A stretch of 64,000 nucleotides of DNA, taken from CBDBCU01 sp965203435. Lineage in GTDB: Bacteria > Chloroflexota > Dehalococcoidia > Lucifugimonadales > UBA3495. The notes under the pieces were generated by a model. It did not search any database. It was not told where the DNA came from and saw only the letters and a list, made by a program, of their open reading frames with translations. The position numbers and the translations under genes are program-made. Shown piece by piece: positions 33,577-41,867 of the stretch (position 1 is the first letter of the stretch; every line of letters begins with the position of its first letter). The stretch is taken from assembly GCA_965203435.1 (NCBI GenBank), contig CBDBCU010000002.1, positions 496,001 through 560,000 of the forward strand. Direction: 5' to 3'.

Positions 33577-35322
33577 CTAAGTCGCATCCGTCTGCTGGTG
33601 CTGGCCGATGTAGCCCACGATGACCTTGCGGGAGTCCCGATCCCAGTTGAAGGCCACCCGGATGGTGTTCGTGGGGTCTTTGCTGCTGCCCCGGCCCATG
33701 TGTTCGCTCAGGTTGTAGGAAACCCCGTTGACGCTGGTGCGATACCACCGCTCGTACTGCCCGATGGTCACCTCGCTCTGATTGCTCACATAGTGCCAGC
33801 GGCAGACCTGATACAGGGACTCGTCCAGGTTGGGCTGGCTGATTTCCCCGGTGCGGGAGCGGAAGTAGGTCGTCGCCAGCCACTCCAGGGCTTCCAGCAC
33901 CGAATTGGGATCCTCAAAGGGGTTGTTCTTGGTCCAGGAACTGGTATTCAGGTGGAACAGCAGCTCGTTGGGGAACCGCTCCTCGGCCCAGGCCACCGCC
34001 TCGCTGACATTCTGCGGCCCCCGGCCGGCCACCGTCGGATCCGTCCCGCTCAGCTTGGCCGCCTCCACATAGGCCAGCCGCCAGAATTCCTCGTTGGTCT
34101 TGCTGCTGTGCAAATCCTCTTTCAGCAGCTCCACCTCCTCCCGCAGGCCCTGGAGATTGGCTTCCAGTTCGGCCAGCTGCTCCGCGGGGATGGCCGCCGT
34201 AGCCGGTTCGGTATCCCCGGCCGCTTCCGCCGCCGGCTCCGCCGTTTCCGCCGCCGCGGCCGTTTCCGACTCGGCCGCCGCGGCAAACTCCTCGTCCAGC
34301 GGCGGAACCTCGTTCAGCAGCTTTTCCATACCGTTCAGGGAGTCGATGATTTCCCCTTCCAACTCGGTGCGGCGCGCCGCCCGGCGGCGTTCCTCGCCCC
34401 GGTTGGACGCCTGCTCCCGGATGGGACGATACTCGGCGAACCTGCTCTCAATCTGGGCGAACAGCTGCTGCAACAGGTCTTGCAGCTTGGCGTCGAGAAT
34501 CACCGGCACCGGCCACTGCTCCAAATCCCGCTCCAGATACTCCAATTCCTCGGCGTACCGCTCCTTGATTTGATTCAGGCTGGCCCGCAGCACATTGACC
34601 TGGGCCCGGGTGCGGGCCTCTTTCTTGAGGCCGATGATTTTGCCCAGTTCCGCGGCAAAGTCGTCGGCCATATTCCACTGGGGACTGTCCGGCGGCAAGG
34701 CGCTGAGCAGGCCGCGCCAATGGGCAAAATCCACGGAATCGACCCCTTCCGGCATCATGCCGGCGTTCCGCACGATGTTGCCCACCGGGAAACTGATTTT
34801 GCCGGAAACGCACCAGAGCATCAGCCCCACATCGTTGGGGTCCAGCTGCCCGTGTTCCTGGACAATGGCGTCCCGTTCCAGCCGCCAGTCGTCGGCGTTC
34901 CAGTCGTCCAGGAAATAGCGCCCCCGGAAGTCAACGGTGTCGGTCGGGATGCCCTGCTCCTGCAAACGCTGCCGGACCGCCTGCCGCACTTCCGGCTGGG
35001 CTTCCACCCAGACCTGGAGCAGGGCCCCGGAGAGTTCGTTGGAGTAGGGCAGATTGAGCAGCACCGGTGTCTGGAGCTGCGGCGCCGGAGCGCGATGGGC
35101 CGCCTGGGAACGGAAGTTCGGCACGCGCAGGGCCGAGCGGCGGATGGCCGTATCCAGGGCCTGCTTGGCCCCGTTGGAAACGCGGCTGCGGGCTTCCAGG
35201 GCGTGCCGCACCACCGTGGGCAGATAATCCTCGCCCATCCATTCCAGCACCGAAAAGGTAAAGGCGCTTATTTCCGGCCCGTCCGTTGGCATTTCAGGAT
35301 TGTAAGACTTTGGATCTGCCAT
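33577..35322 (-). CDS. Unrecognised 581-residue protein beside the RM genes
   Basis: I do not recognise this family. Visible parts: an N-terminal helical domain (residues about 15-160), a long charged helical region (about 220-330, NQIKERYAEELEYLERDLEQ) with an Ala/Glu-rich linker (about 345-380), another coiled coil (LEANLQGLREEVELLKEDLH), and a compact C-terminal domain (about 480-580, NTIRVAFNWDRDSRKVIVGY). That last motif is found as a terminal module on diverse accessory proteins. It lies 270 bases downstream of the methyltransferase gene on the same strand, so a link to that restriction-modification system is possible but unproven. Confidence 0.7.
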   Translation of the reverse strand: MADPKSYNPEMPTDGPEISAFTFSVLEWMGEDYLPTVVRHALEARSRVSNGAKQALDTAIRRSALRVPNFRSQAAHRAPAPQLQTPVLLNLPYSNELSGALLQVWVEAQPEVRQAVRQRLQEQGIPTDTVDFRGRYFLDDWNADDWRLERDAIVQEHGQLDPNDVGLMLWCVSGKISFPVGNIVRNAGMMPEGVDSVDFAHWRGLLSALPPDSPQWNMADDFAAELGKIIGLKKEARTRAQVNVLRASLNQIKERYAEELEYLERDLEQWPVPVILDAKLQDLLQQLFAQIESRFAEYRPIREQASNRGEERRRAARRTELEGEIIDSLNGMEKLLNEVPPLDEEFAAAAESETAAAAETAEPAAEAAGDTEPATAAIPAEQLAELEANLQGLREEVELLKEDLHSSKTNEEFWRLAYVEAAKLSGTDPTVAGRGPQNVSEAVAWAEERFPNELLFHLNTSSWTKNNPFEDPNSVLEALEWLATTYFRSRTGEISQPNLDESLYQVCRWHYVSNQSEVTIGQYERWYRTSVNGVSYNLSEHMGRGSSKDPTNTIRVAFNWDRDSRKVIVGYIGQHQQTDAT

Positions 35323-35510
35323 ACAAAAAACCTCCCCGCAAGTTTGGCAACCTCAGGCCGCTGGCCTGGGCTGATTGCCAGTATAACACCTTTTGCCCCA
35401 ACCGGCAAACCATCCAAAACTACGAAACCGGGGCCGTTTTGGTTTTATTGATGGCGGCCCGCCCGCTACCGTCCTTCCGACCAACTACCGGCACCCCGGC
35501 CGCCCTGCAA

Positions 35511-35608
35511 CCGTCCTTCCCGCGCAAGCGGGAATCTCGAAATACCCGAGGGGTAGTAGGCCGGTCTTTGGCAGTACCGTCGGGATTCCCGCTTACGCGG
35601 GAAGGGCG
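35511..35608. repeat. Rep-A element
   Basis: A 98-bp copy in the space between the 581-residue gene and the methyltransferase gene; the termini carry CTT in place of CAT. Confidence 0.88.
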
Positions 35609-36822
35609 GTAGAGAGGGTCGGGAAGGACGGCAAGCCCGGCCGGGAAAATTGCCGGTTTCCCGGCAGCGGATTTAAGACCTTGGCGGCAATCCACGCCAC
35701 GGCCGGGACGCACACCGCATCGCCAAAGGCATTAAGGGCCTGCCGCTCCGAGTTGGCAACTATGGGAAAGTCGTCGGGTACGCCCTGCAAGCGGGCATAT
35801 TCCCGCGGCGTCAGGGTACGCATCCGGATGATGCCTTTTCCGGCGGCCACCAGGAATTGCTTGCCGCTGCCGCCCACTGCTGTCCGCAGGCAGCCGGCAA
35901 TGTCGTCGGCACGAACTTCCGCCTGCTGGCCGGCCGCCCGGCGCCGGCGGTAAAAAGTCCGCCGGGTTTCCCCATCCCCCGTTGCCAAATCCTGTACCAT
36001 TGCCAAGTGAGCCGGAGACATCATAGCGATATGCTTGTCCACCTTTTCCGGCGGCCACCAGCGCGGGTCCTCCGGCGGCAGGGATTCCACTATTTCCGCG
36101 GAAAAGCCGCCCTCCCGATAAGGCGGCGGCTCCGGAATGGATAAGTCCGCCCACCGGATTTCCTTATTATCCCGCAGCAGCCGCTGCAAGCGCGGCGGGA
36201 AAAGCCGTTCCGCCCGGCGGCAATAATCGGGCGCGGCGATATTGCCGACCGACGGGCAATGACTTTCCTGAACGCCGAGCATAAAGATGCGGGGGCGGCT
36301 TTGCGGCAGGAAACTGCGGGCATTGAGGGCAAAGGCGGCGCAGGCATAGCCTATTTTGTTGAGGGCGGCGGCTACGGCGTAAAAATCGCCGCCGCCATTG
36401 GACGAAAGCCAACCGGCCACATTTTCCAGCAAAACCAGGGGCGGACGGGCAGCCCCTTGCGCTTTCAGGATTTCGTAGAATCCCCAAAAGGCGCTGGAAT
36501 GTTTGCCGTTCAAGCCGCGCCGGTTGCCAGCCAGGGACAGGTCAATGCAGGGAAAGGAGCCGGTTGCCAGGGTCACCGGCGGAATATCGGCGGCGTCCAC
36601 CGCGAAAATATCCTTGACCGGGTAGGCGGCGCCGAAAAAGCCGCCGTACATCTGCGCCCGTTCCCGGCTCCAGTCGTTGGCATAGACGACCTGCCAGCCG
36701 GCCCGTTCCAAGCCCATCCGAAACAGTCCGATGCCAGCAAAGTATTCGGCAACGGTCAAGGGGTATCCGGCATCTGGCCCGTTGTCCACTTCCGGCCGGC
36801 GCGCCGACAATACTTCTATCAT
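35593..36822 (-). CDS. DNA (cytosine-5-)-methyltransferase
   Basis: Methylates cytosine C5 in a specific DNA site, protecting it from the co-encoded nuclease. The 409-residue protein has the ordered C5-MTase motifs: VAEYFAGIGLFRMGLERAGW (I, SAM binding), GSFPCIDLSLAGNR (IV, catalytic Cys in PC), VLLENVAGW (VI), QSRPRIFMLG (VIII), RTLTPREYARLQGVP (IX) and NAFGDAVCVPAV (X). The target-recognition region lies between about residues 230 and 320. The ATG follows the nuclease stop without a gap. The last residues run into a Rep-A right arm, so the C-terminus may have been extended by the repeat. Confidence 0.92.
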   Translation of the reverse strand: MIEVLSARRPEVDNGPDAGYPLTVAEYFAGIGLFRMGLERAGWQVVYANDWSRERAQMYGGFFGAAYPVKDIFAVDAADIPPVTLATGSFPCIDLSLAGNRRGLNGKHSSAFWGFYEILKAQGAARPPLVLLENVAGWLSSNGGGDFYAVAAALNKIGYACAAFALNARSFLPQSRPRIFMLGVQESHCPSVGNIAAPDYCRRAERLFPPRLQRLLRDNKEIRWADLSIPEPPPYREGGFSAEIVESLPPEDPRWWPPEKVDKHIAMMSPAHLAMVQDLATGDGETRRTFYRRRRAAGQQAEVRADDIAGCLRTAVGGSGKQFLVAAGKGIIRMRTLTPREYARLQGVPDDFPIVANSERQALNAFGDAVCVPAVAWIAAKVLNPLPGNRQFSRPGLPSFPTLSTALPA

Positions 36823-37776
36823 CTACGCCCCCATAGACGCCGGTATGGTTATGCGTAACGACAAATCGGTCTCTACGGCGGCGACCCGCTCGTTATACTT
36901 TTCCAGCAGGGCTTTAAGGTTTTGCGCCACCCGGTTGCCGGAAAACTCGGCCAACTCCTCGATGTTTTGGGATACAAAGGACTCCAGGGACAAGACGGAA
37001 ACGCCGTTGCCCATCTCCAAATCGACATTTTGCCGCGTTCCCGCCAGAACCCGGTCTGGCACTACCAGGAATACCCGCAGACCGTTGGCAAGATTGCTCT
37101 TGCACTTGTCATAGTGACCCCGATTCGGGGCCACGGTCACGTGAAAGACGCTGTCGTTAATCTGAAAGTCCCCCTGTTCCTCCGTCTGAATGTCGGCCGC
37201 GCTGGCCGCCGAGTTTCTGATGGCGTAAGCCGGGAAACGCAAGGCCAGTTTTGCGCCAACCAGGTATTCGGCAACTTCCCCGGCTTTGCCCCGGTCGCCG
37301 GCGGCGGATAGAATCTTGCCGACTATTTCCCTGGAACTGGCGCCGGAACTGTAGTCAAAGGAAATCCAATCGGCATTGAAAATGTCCCGGGCTCGCTCCA
37401 CCAGAAACGACTGCATCGCATCGATCGCGACAATCCGCTCCTCCGCGCTGAGTTGCGCCAAGTCGGTTCCGGCCAAGCCCGCCAGGAGCGGGGCCAGATT
37501 GTGCATCAATCCCCGGTTAGTCCGGCCGCCCTCCCGCAGCAAAAGCCGGCTCTCGCCGAAACGGGTTAAGATGTTTCGGACATTGGGGCCGGTCGCGTTT
37601 CTGAGCTGGTCGCTGCCGGCGGCTTTATGCCGTTCCAAGTCCAGGGTGAACTCGGAACGCAGGTTTTCCAGAATCACCAAGCCGCCGGCGATATTGCCGC
37701 GGGTTCGCGACCGGGACGGGAAAGAATCCCACCACTCTTGAATGATGCCGGTATATTGTTCCGGATCCAGGGACAC
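36823..37776 (-). CDS. DUF4928 restriction-endonuclease-like protein
   Basis: A 317-residue protein resembling DUF4928, a family commonly encoded beside C5-methyltransferases. The C-terminal half has KAGEVAEYLVGAKLALRFP and then GDFQINDSVFHVTVAP, the pattern expected of the nuclease core. It is followed immediately (stop then ATG) by the methyltransferase. A type II restriction endonuclease role is likely; the site cannot be predicted. Nuclease-first order needs control of timing, and no C-protein gene is seen. Confidence 0.8.
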   Translation of the reverse strand: MSLDPEQYTGIIQEWWDSFPSRSRTRGNIAGGLVILENLRSEFTLDLERHKAAGSDQLRNATGPNVRNILTRFGESRLLLREGGRTNRGLMHNLAPLLAGLAGTDLAQLSAEERIVAIDAMQSFLVERARDIFNADWISFDYSSGASSREIVGKILSAAGDRGKAGEVAEYLVGAKLALRFPAYAIRNSAASAADIQTEEQGDFQINDSVFHVTVAPNRGHYDKCKSNLANGLRVFLVVPDRVLAGTRQNVDLEMGNGVSVLSLESFVSQNIEELAEFSGNRVAQNLKALLEKYNERVAAVETDLSLRITIPASMGA

Positions 37777-37863
37777 CTTGCCACCGCCTCGTCTGCCGCG
37801 CTAACCCAATTTTAGCAGGATTGTCCGTTTAGTCAACCCGGCCCAGGCTGTAAAAATAACCCC

Positions 37864-39045
37864 CTACCGATACACCTGCCTTGGCCCCACGGTAGCCATA
37901 TAGCCCTCGTAGTTGCGGCGGGTTTCGGGCAGGGCGTCGCCGCCGAACTTTTCCATAAAGGCGTCGGCCAATACCAGGGCCACCATTGCCTCGCCGATGA
38001 CGCCGGCCGGGGGGGCCTGGCAGACATCCGAGCGCTCAAAGTGGGCCTGCACCGGCTCGCCGGTATCCAAGTCCACCGAGGGCAGGGGGTGATGCAGGGT
38101 GGCAATGGGCTTAATGCCGAACCGGGCCACCAGGGGCATCCCGTCGGTCATCCCGCCCTCCGTCCCGCCGGCCCGATTGGTGCGGCGCTGCCAGGGGTTA
38201 TCCGGGTCGGTCACCGGCTCAATGACATCCTGCACCTGGGAGCCGCGTTGCTGCACCACTTCCCGGCCGGGGCCAATGGACACTTCCTTGACGGCGTTAA
38301 TGGACATCAGGGCTTGGGCCAGGCGGCCGTCAATTTTCCGATCCCAATGGGTATGGGAGCCGAGGCCCATCGGCACCTTTTCGGCGATGACTTCCACGGC
38401 CCCGCCGACGGTGTCCCCGGCTTCCCGGGCGGCGTCAATTTCGGCCATCATCCGTTGGGCGGCGATCGGGTCGGCGCAACGCACCGGAGACTGCTCCACG
38501 GCAGCCCAGTCAATGGTTTCGGGAATGACGGCGTCAATGCCGCCAATGGATATGACATGGCTGTAGAGTTTGACGCCGAACTCTTCGAGCAGGCGCATAG
38601 CTACGGCCCCGGCGGCGACCCGGGCCGCCGTTTCCCGGGCGCTGGCCCGTTCCAGCACATTGCGTACATCGGAAAAGTTGTATTTCATCGTCCCGGGCAG
38701 GTCGGCGTGGCCGGGCCGCAGGCGGGTCACCCGGCGGCCGCGGCCCTCTTGAGACGGATTTTCCACATACTCCACCGCCATCGCTTCCTGCCAGTTGGCC
38801 CAATCCTTATTTTCAATGGTCATCCCGATCGGGCTGCCCAGGGTCAAGCCGTGGCGGACGCCGGTCACCAAGCGGGCCCAATCCTGCTCGATCAGCATCC
38901 GGCCGCCGCGGCCGTAGCCGCGCTGTCGCCGGGCCAATTGCGCGCCGATATACTCCTCGCTGAGCGGCAAGGCCGCCGGCACCCCCTCCATAATAATCAT
39001 CAGACCCTGGCCGTGGGACTCGCCCGCCGTGAACCACCGAATCAT
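37864..39045 (-). CDS. aroC: Chorismate synthase
   Basis: Converts 5-enolpyruvylshikimate-3-phosphate to chorismate using reduced FMN, the last shared step of aromatic synthesis. The 393-residue length is normal and signatures are present: FTAGESHGQGLMIIMEGVPA at the start, RRQRGYGRGGRM, RPGHADLPGTMKY, the GG(I/V)(D/E) region VISIGGIDAVIP, and RTNRAGGTEGGMTDGMPLVA. The start at 39045 is the ATG before IRWFTAGESHG; upstream codons come from repeat DNA. aroE lies upstream on the same strand. Confidence 0.96.
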   Translation of the reverse strand: MIRWFTAGESHGQGLMIIMEGVPAALPLSEEYIGAQLARRQRGYGRGGRMLIEQDWARLVTGVRHGLTLGSPIGMTIENKDWANWQEAMAVEYVENPSQEGRGRRVTRLRPGHADLPGTMKYNFSDVRNVLERASARETAARVAAGAVAMRLLEEFGVKLYSHVISIGGIDAVIPETIDWAAVEQSPVRCADPIAAQRMMAEIDAAREAGDTVGGAVEVIAEKVPMGLGSHTHWDRKIDGRLAQALMSINAVKEVSIGPGREVVQQRGSQVQDVIEPVTDPDNPWQRRTNRAGGTEGGMTDGMPLVARFGIKPIATLHHPLPSVDLDTGEPVQAHFERSDVCQAPPAGVIGEAMVALVLADAFMEKFGGDALPETRRNYEGYMATVGPRQVYR

Positions 39046-39122
39046 TGTAAAAACACCTCTGCCTTTCCGGGAAGTTTGGGGTATGCCGGAATTGCCCTTT
39101 GCTTGCCGCCGTTTATCCGTCC

Positions 39123-39201
39123 CATCCTTCAACAAGTTCAGGATGAGCGGATGATGATTTCCCGGCACCGCTACCGCTCATCCTGAACTTGTTGAAGGAT
39201 G
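39123..39201. repeat. Inverted pair of Rep-C between aroE and aroC
   Basis: CATCCTTCAACAAGTTCAGG and its complement CCTGAACTTGTTGAAGGATG face each other across about 30 bases, forming a hairpin of 20 or more pairs in the aroE-aroC spacer. Confidence 0.85.
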
Positions 39202-39226
39202 ACCCCGGGCGGGATTAACCCCTTAT

Positions 39227-40096
39227 CTAGCCCCGGTTCTGCATGGCCCGGGTGGCGGCTGCCAGCATTTCCGGCACCGGGGCCGGCCGTTCCAGCCACA
39301 GCTCAAAGGCGGCCGCCCCCTGATAGACCAGCATCTCGATGCCGCCCAGGGTGGCAATGCCGGCTTGGGCCGCTTCCCCCAGGAGCCGGGTTTGGGGGGG
39401 ATTATACACCAGGTCATAGACCAGGGCGCCGGGGGCCAGCAGCTGCCAGGGCAAAGGTACGCCGTCGGCTTGGGGGCCGTGGGCCATTCCGATAGTAGTG
39501 CAGTTGACGATTAAATCGGCCTGCCGGGCGGCGGCGGCCAGGGCCGGGTCGGGATTAGCCGTGGCCGGCAAGGGCAAAGCGGCGGCGGTTACGCCCCGGG
39601 ATTGGGCCAGGTGGGCCAAAGTTTCCGCCCGCCCGGCGGTGCGGTTGGCAATGGTCAGCAGCCCTACTCTTTCCCGGGCCAAAGCCAGCACCACGCCCCG
39701 GGCCGCGCCGCCGGCTCCCAGAATCAAGGCCCGGCTGCCGGCCGGGTCAAAGCCGGCCCCCTCCCGCAAAGCCCGCAGAAAGCCATAGCCGTCGGTATTG
39801 TAGCCGGTCAGCCGGCCCCGGCGGTGGACAATGGTATTGACCGCCCCGGCCTCGGCGGCCCAATCGTCCAGATTATCGAGAAAGGGGATGACGGATTCCT
39901 TGTGCGGCACGGTTACATTGATGCCCAGGATGGCCGGCAGCCGCAGTTCGGCGACAAAGGCGGCCACATCCTCGGGATGGACATTATAAGCCCGATAGCG
40001 GGCGGGAATAGCGCAGCAATCCAGGGCCGCCTGCTGAAAGACGGGGGATATGGAGTGGCCGATGGGAAAGCCGATAATGCCCAGGGCAGTGTTCAT
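39227..40096 (-). CDS. aroE: Shikimate dehydrogenase
   Basis: NADPH-dependent reduction of 3-dehydroshikimate to shikimate. The 289-residue protein shows the AroE motifs GFPIGHSISPVFQQAAL, LGINVTVPHKESVI (catalytic Lys in VPHK), VNTIVHRRGRLTGYNTDGYG, the Rossmann ALILGAGGAARGVVLAL, and NRTAGRAETLAHLA, with DLVYNPPQTRLL near the C-terminus. The start at 40096 is the last Met before the core. It lies about 180 bases upstream of aroC on the same strand. Confidence 0.96.
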   Translation of the reverse strand: MNTALGIIGFPIGHSISPVFQQAALDCCAIPARYRAYNVHPEDVAAFVAELRLPAILGINVTVPHKESVIPFLDNLDDWAAEAGAVNTIVHRRGRLTGYNTDGYGFLRALREGAGFDPAGSRALILGAGGAARGVVLALARERVGLLTIANRTAGRAETLAHLAQSRGVTAAALPLPATANPDPALAAAARQADLIVNCTTIGMAHGPQADGVPLPWQLLAPGALVYDLVYNPPQTRLLGEAAQAGIATLGGIEMLVYQGAAAFELWLERPAPVPEMLAAATRAMQNRG

Positions 40097-40213
40097 AACT
40101 TTATAGGGGTGGGGTCGCGGCGGGAATGGCGGCCGGAACTCCGGCGGCGGTTTCGGCAAAGGGTTGATTTTCCGCTTATCCTGAATTGGTTGCCGGCTGA
40201 ACCGGCCGGAGGG

Positions 40214-41092
40214 TTATTCCGCTTCCATATCCTCCCGCAGCAGATGATGCCAGAATACCGCGCCGGCTGCGATTTGCGGCTGAATATCGTTATCCTGATA
40301 CACCCCGGCGACGGCGGAATAGGCTTCCCGGCCGGTGAACCGGGTCAAAAAGCCGGCGTTGCGGATCGCGCGGTTGGTGTCCCGTTCATCGGCGGTAAAG
40401 GATATTTCCACGGCGATATAGCAGGTTTCCCCGGCGGCGTTGGCGGCTTCCATAATCAGGTCGGCGTGACGGAAGCTGTTCAGGGCGTTGGCGGGAATGC
40501 CGGTGGTGTCCGCATTTTGGACCATACGATAGAGTTCCAGCCGGGTCAGGCTGCGGATATATTCCAGCCCCATCTCCTCGGCGATAACGGCGGCGTCCTC
40601 CAACGCAGCATAGCGGGCATGGCTGCCTTTCAGATACGAGAGGTCATTTTCGATGCGGCGGAAACGCTGTTCATTGGCCTGCTCGTGTTCCGCCATCCGC
40701 CGGTCTTGGGCGTCGAACCGCGCAGTGTTGGCCTGCTGATGCTCCTCTACCTTTTGCTCGAGGGCGTCAAACCGCCGGGTGTTGGCCTTTTGGTACGCCT
40801 CCACCTTTTGGTCTAGGTCGCTAATCTGCTGGGTGTTGGCCGCCACCTGCTCCGTGAGGGCAGCAAACTGCTCTTTGTTGGCCCGCTCGTGTTGCTCCGC
40901 CCGCCGGTCTTGGGCGGCGAACTGCTCTTTATTGGCCTGGGCGTGCTGCTTCATCCCGGCGGCCAGCTCGGCCACCTGCTGCGGCAGGGCCAGAAGTTCC
41001 GGCGGCAGAATACGGGCGGCCAGGACTTCCCCCAATTGCGGGTTTTCGTCCAGGGCCTGCATCAGGTCGGCAAAGGTGTCGAGGGCGGCCAT
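40214..41092 (-). CDS. Coiled-coil protein with PD-(D/E)XK-like C-terminus
   Basis: A 292-residue protein. The N-terminal 45 residues contain FADLMQALDENPQLGEVL. Residues 45-150 are a repetitive coiled coil (units such as HERANKEQFAALTEQ and AQDRRMAEHEQANEQRF). The C-terminal domain (about 175-290) has FRHADLIMEAANAAGETCYI followed by AVEIS, the D...ExS pattern of the DUF3782-type PD-(D/E)XK superfamily in which the usual Lys is replaced. Such genes multiply in cyanobacteria and Chloroflexota; their function is unknown. A small partner gene precedes it. Confidence 0.65.
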   Translation of the reverse strand: MAALDTFADLMQALDENPQLGEVLAARILPPELLALPQQVAELAAGMKQHAQANKEQFAAQDRRAEQHERANKEQFAALTEQVAANTQQISDLDQKVEAYQKANTRRFDALEQKVEEHQQANTARFDAQDRRMAEHEQANEQRFRRIENDLSYLKGSHARYAALEDAAVIAEEMGLEYIRSLTRLELYRMVQNADTTGIPANALNSFRHADLIMEAANAAGETCYIAVEISFTADERDTNRAIRNAGFLTRFTGREAYSAVAGVYQDNDIQPQIAAGAVFWHHLLREDMEAE

Positions 41093-41126
41093 AAAACTCT
41101 CCGTTCCGTCCGAAGGGCAGCGGTTA

Positions 41127-41315
41127 CTACTCGTTGCTGGCTTCCTGGCGCCGCCGCGCCGCCAGCCGATATTCGCGCCCCGCGGCGAGCCGTTCCAATA
41201 TATAGGGCATTTCCGTATCGCCCCGGGCCCGAAAATGCGCGCACAGGGGTTCCAGCCACTGGGGGTGGTCGTCCAGGGCCCGGATTATGTCATCGGCGGT
41301 GATGGTAGTGTCCAT
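41127..41315 (-). CDS. Small protein sharing an N-terminal motif with its neighbour
   Basis: A 62-residue protein (ITADDIIRALDDHPQWLEPL, then RLAAGREYRLAARRRQEASN). Its DIIRALDDHPQW stretch matches the DLMQALDENPQL of the coiled-coil gene 34 bases downstream, suggesting a shared N-terminal helix for interaction or a duplicated domain. A TATAAT at 41352-41347 on the minus strand serves as -10 and excludes the upstream in-frame ATG at 41348. Confidence 0.6.
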   Translation of the reverse strand: MDTTITADDIIRALDDHPQWLEPLCAHFRARGDTEMPYILERLAAGREYRLAARRRQEASNE

Positions 41316-41346
41316 AAAGCGCCCCCTCTTGCTCCGAGTGGCAACC

Positions 41347-41352
41347 ATTATA
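41347..41352 (-). promoter_or_regulatory. -10 element of the small/coiled-coil gene pair
   Basis: TATAAT on the minus strand, 31 bases before the ATG at 41315. Confidence 0.5.
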
Positions 41353-41426
41353 ACCCGCTCCTGGCCGCTTGTCTATACCCCGGCAGCGCCGGAAACCGGT
41401 TAGGGCCGGGCCGCGGCGCTCTTTGC

Positions 41427-41849
41427 CTACCGATGGCCCAAACCGGGGTCAAGTTCGGCAGCGCGGTTAAAATCGGCGGCCGCTTGGGTTTCGTTGCCGA
41501 TTTGCCGGTAGGCAATTCCCCGGTTGCGGTAGGGGTGTACGATACTGGGTGCCAATTCAATGGCGCGGTCAAAATCTTTGATGGCTTTGGCGTACTCACC
41601 CAGAAAGTAGTACGCCAACCCGCGGCCGTTGTATGCCGCAGCAAATTCAGGACGGAGTTTGATGGCCTGGTCGTAATCAGCGACCGCCAAGTCATACTCC
41701 TGCAAGTGAAGGTAGGCGTGACCCCTAAGCAAGTAGGGCGTAGGCTGCTTAGGGTGCTTTTCGATTTCTTGGGAGAAATCTTCGATGGTCTGATTAGGGG
41801 TAACGTCAGGCACGGGAAAAACGATCAAACCGTTCACCTCCGGTTGCAT
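41427..41849 (-). CDS. Short TPR protein
   Basis: A 140-residue protein with three TPR units (PYLLRGHAYLHLQEYDLAVA, AYNGRGLAYYFLGEYAKAIK, YRNRGIAYRQIGNETQAAAD). Its last repeat and end (ELDPGLG) match the end of the neighbouring 670-residue TPR protein (ELDPSLG), so it likely arose by partial duplication of that gene's 3' end. The function is presumably protein-protein contact; no enzymatic domain is present. Confidence 0.7.
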   Translation of the reverse strand: MQPEVNGLIVFPVPDVTPNQTIEDFSQEIEKHPKQPTPYLLRGHAYLHLQEYDLAVADYDQAIKLRPEFAAAYNGRGLAYYFLGEYAKAIKDFDRAIELAPSIVHPYRNRGIAYRQIGNETQAAADFNRAAELDPGLGHR

Positions 41850-41867
41850 ATTGGGATCCCCTGTATT

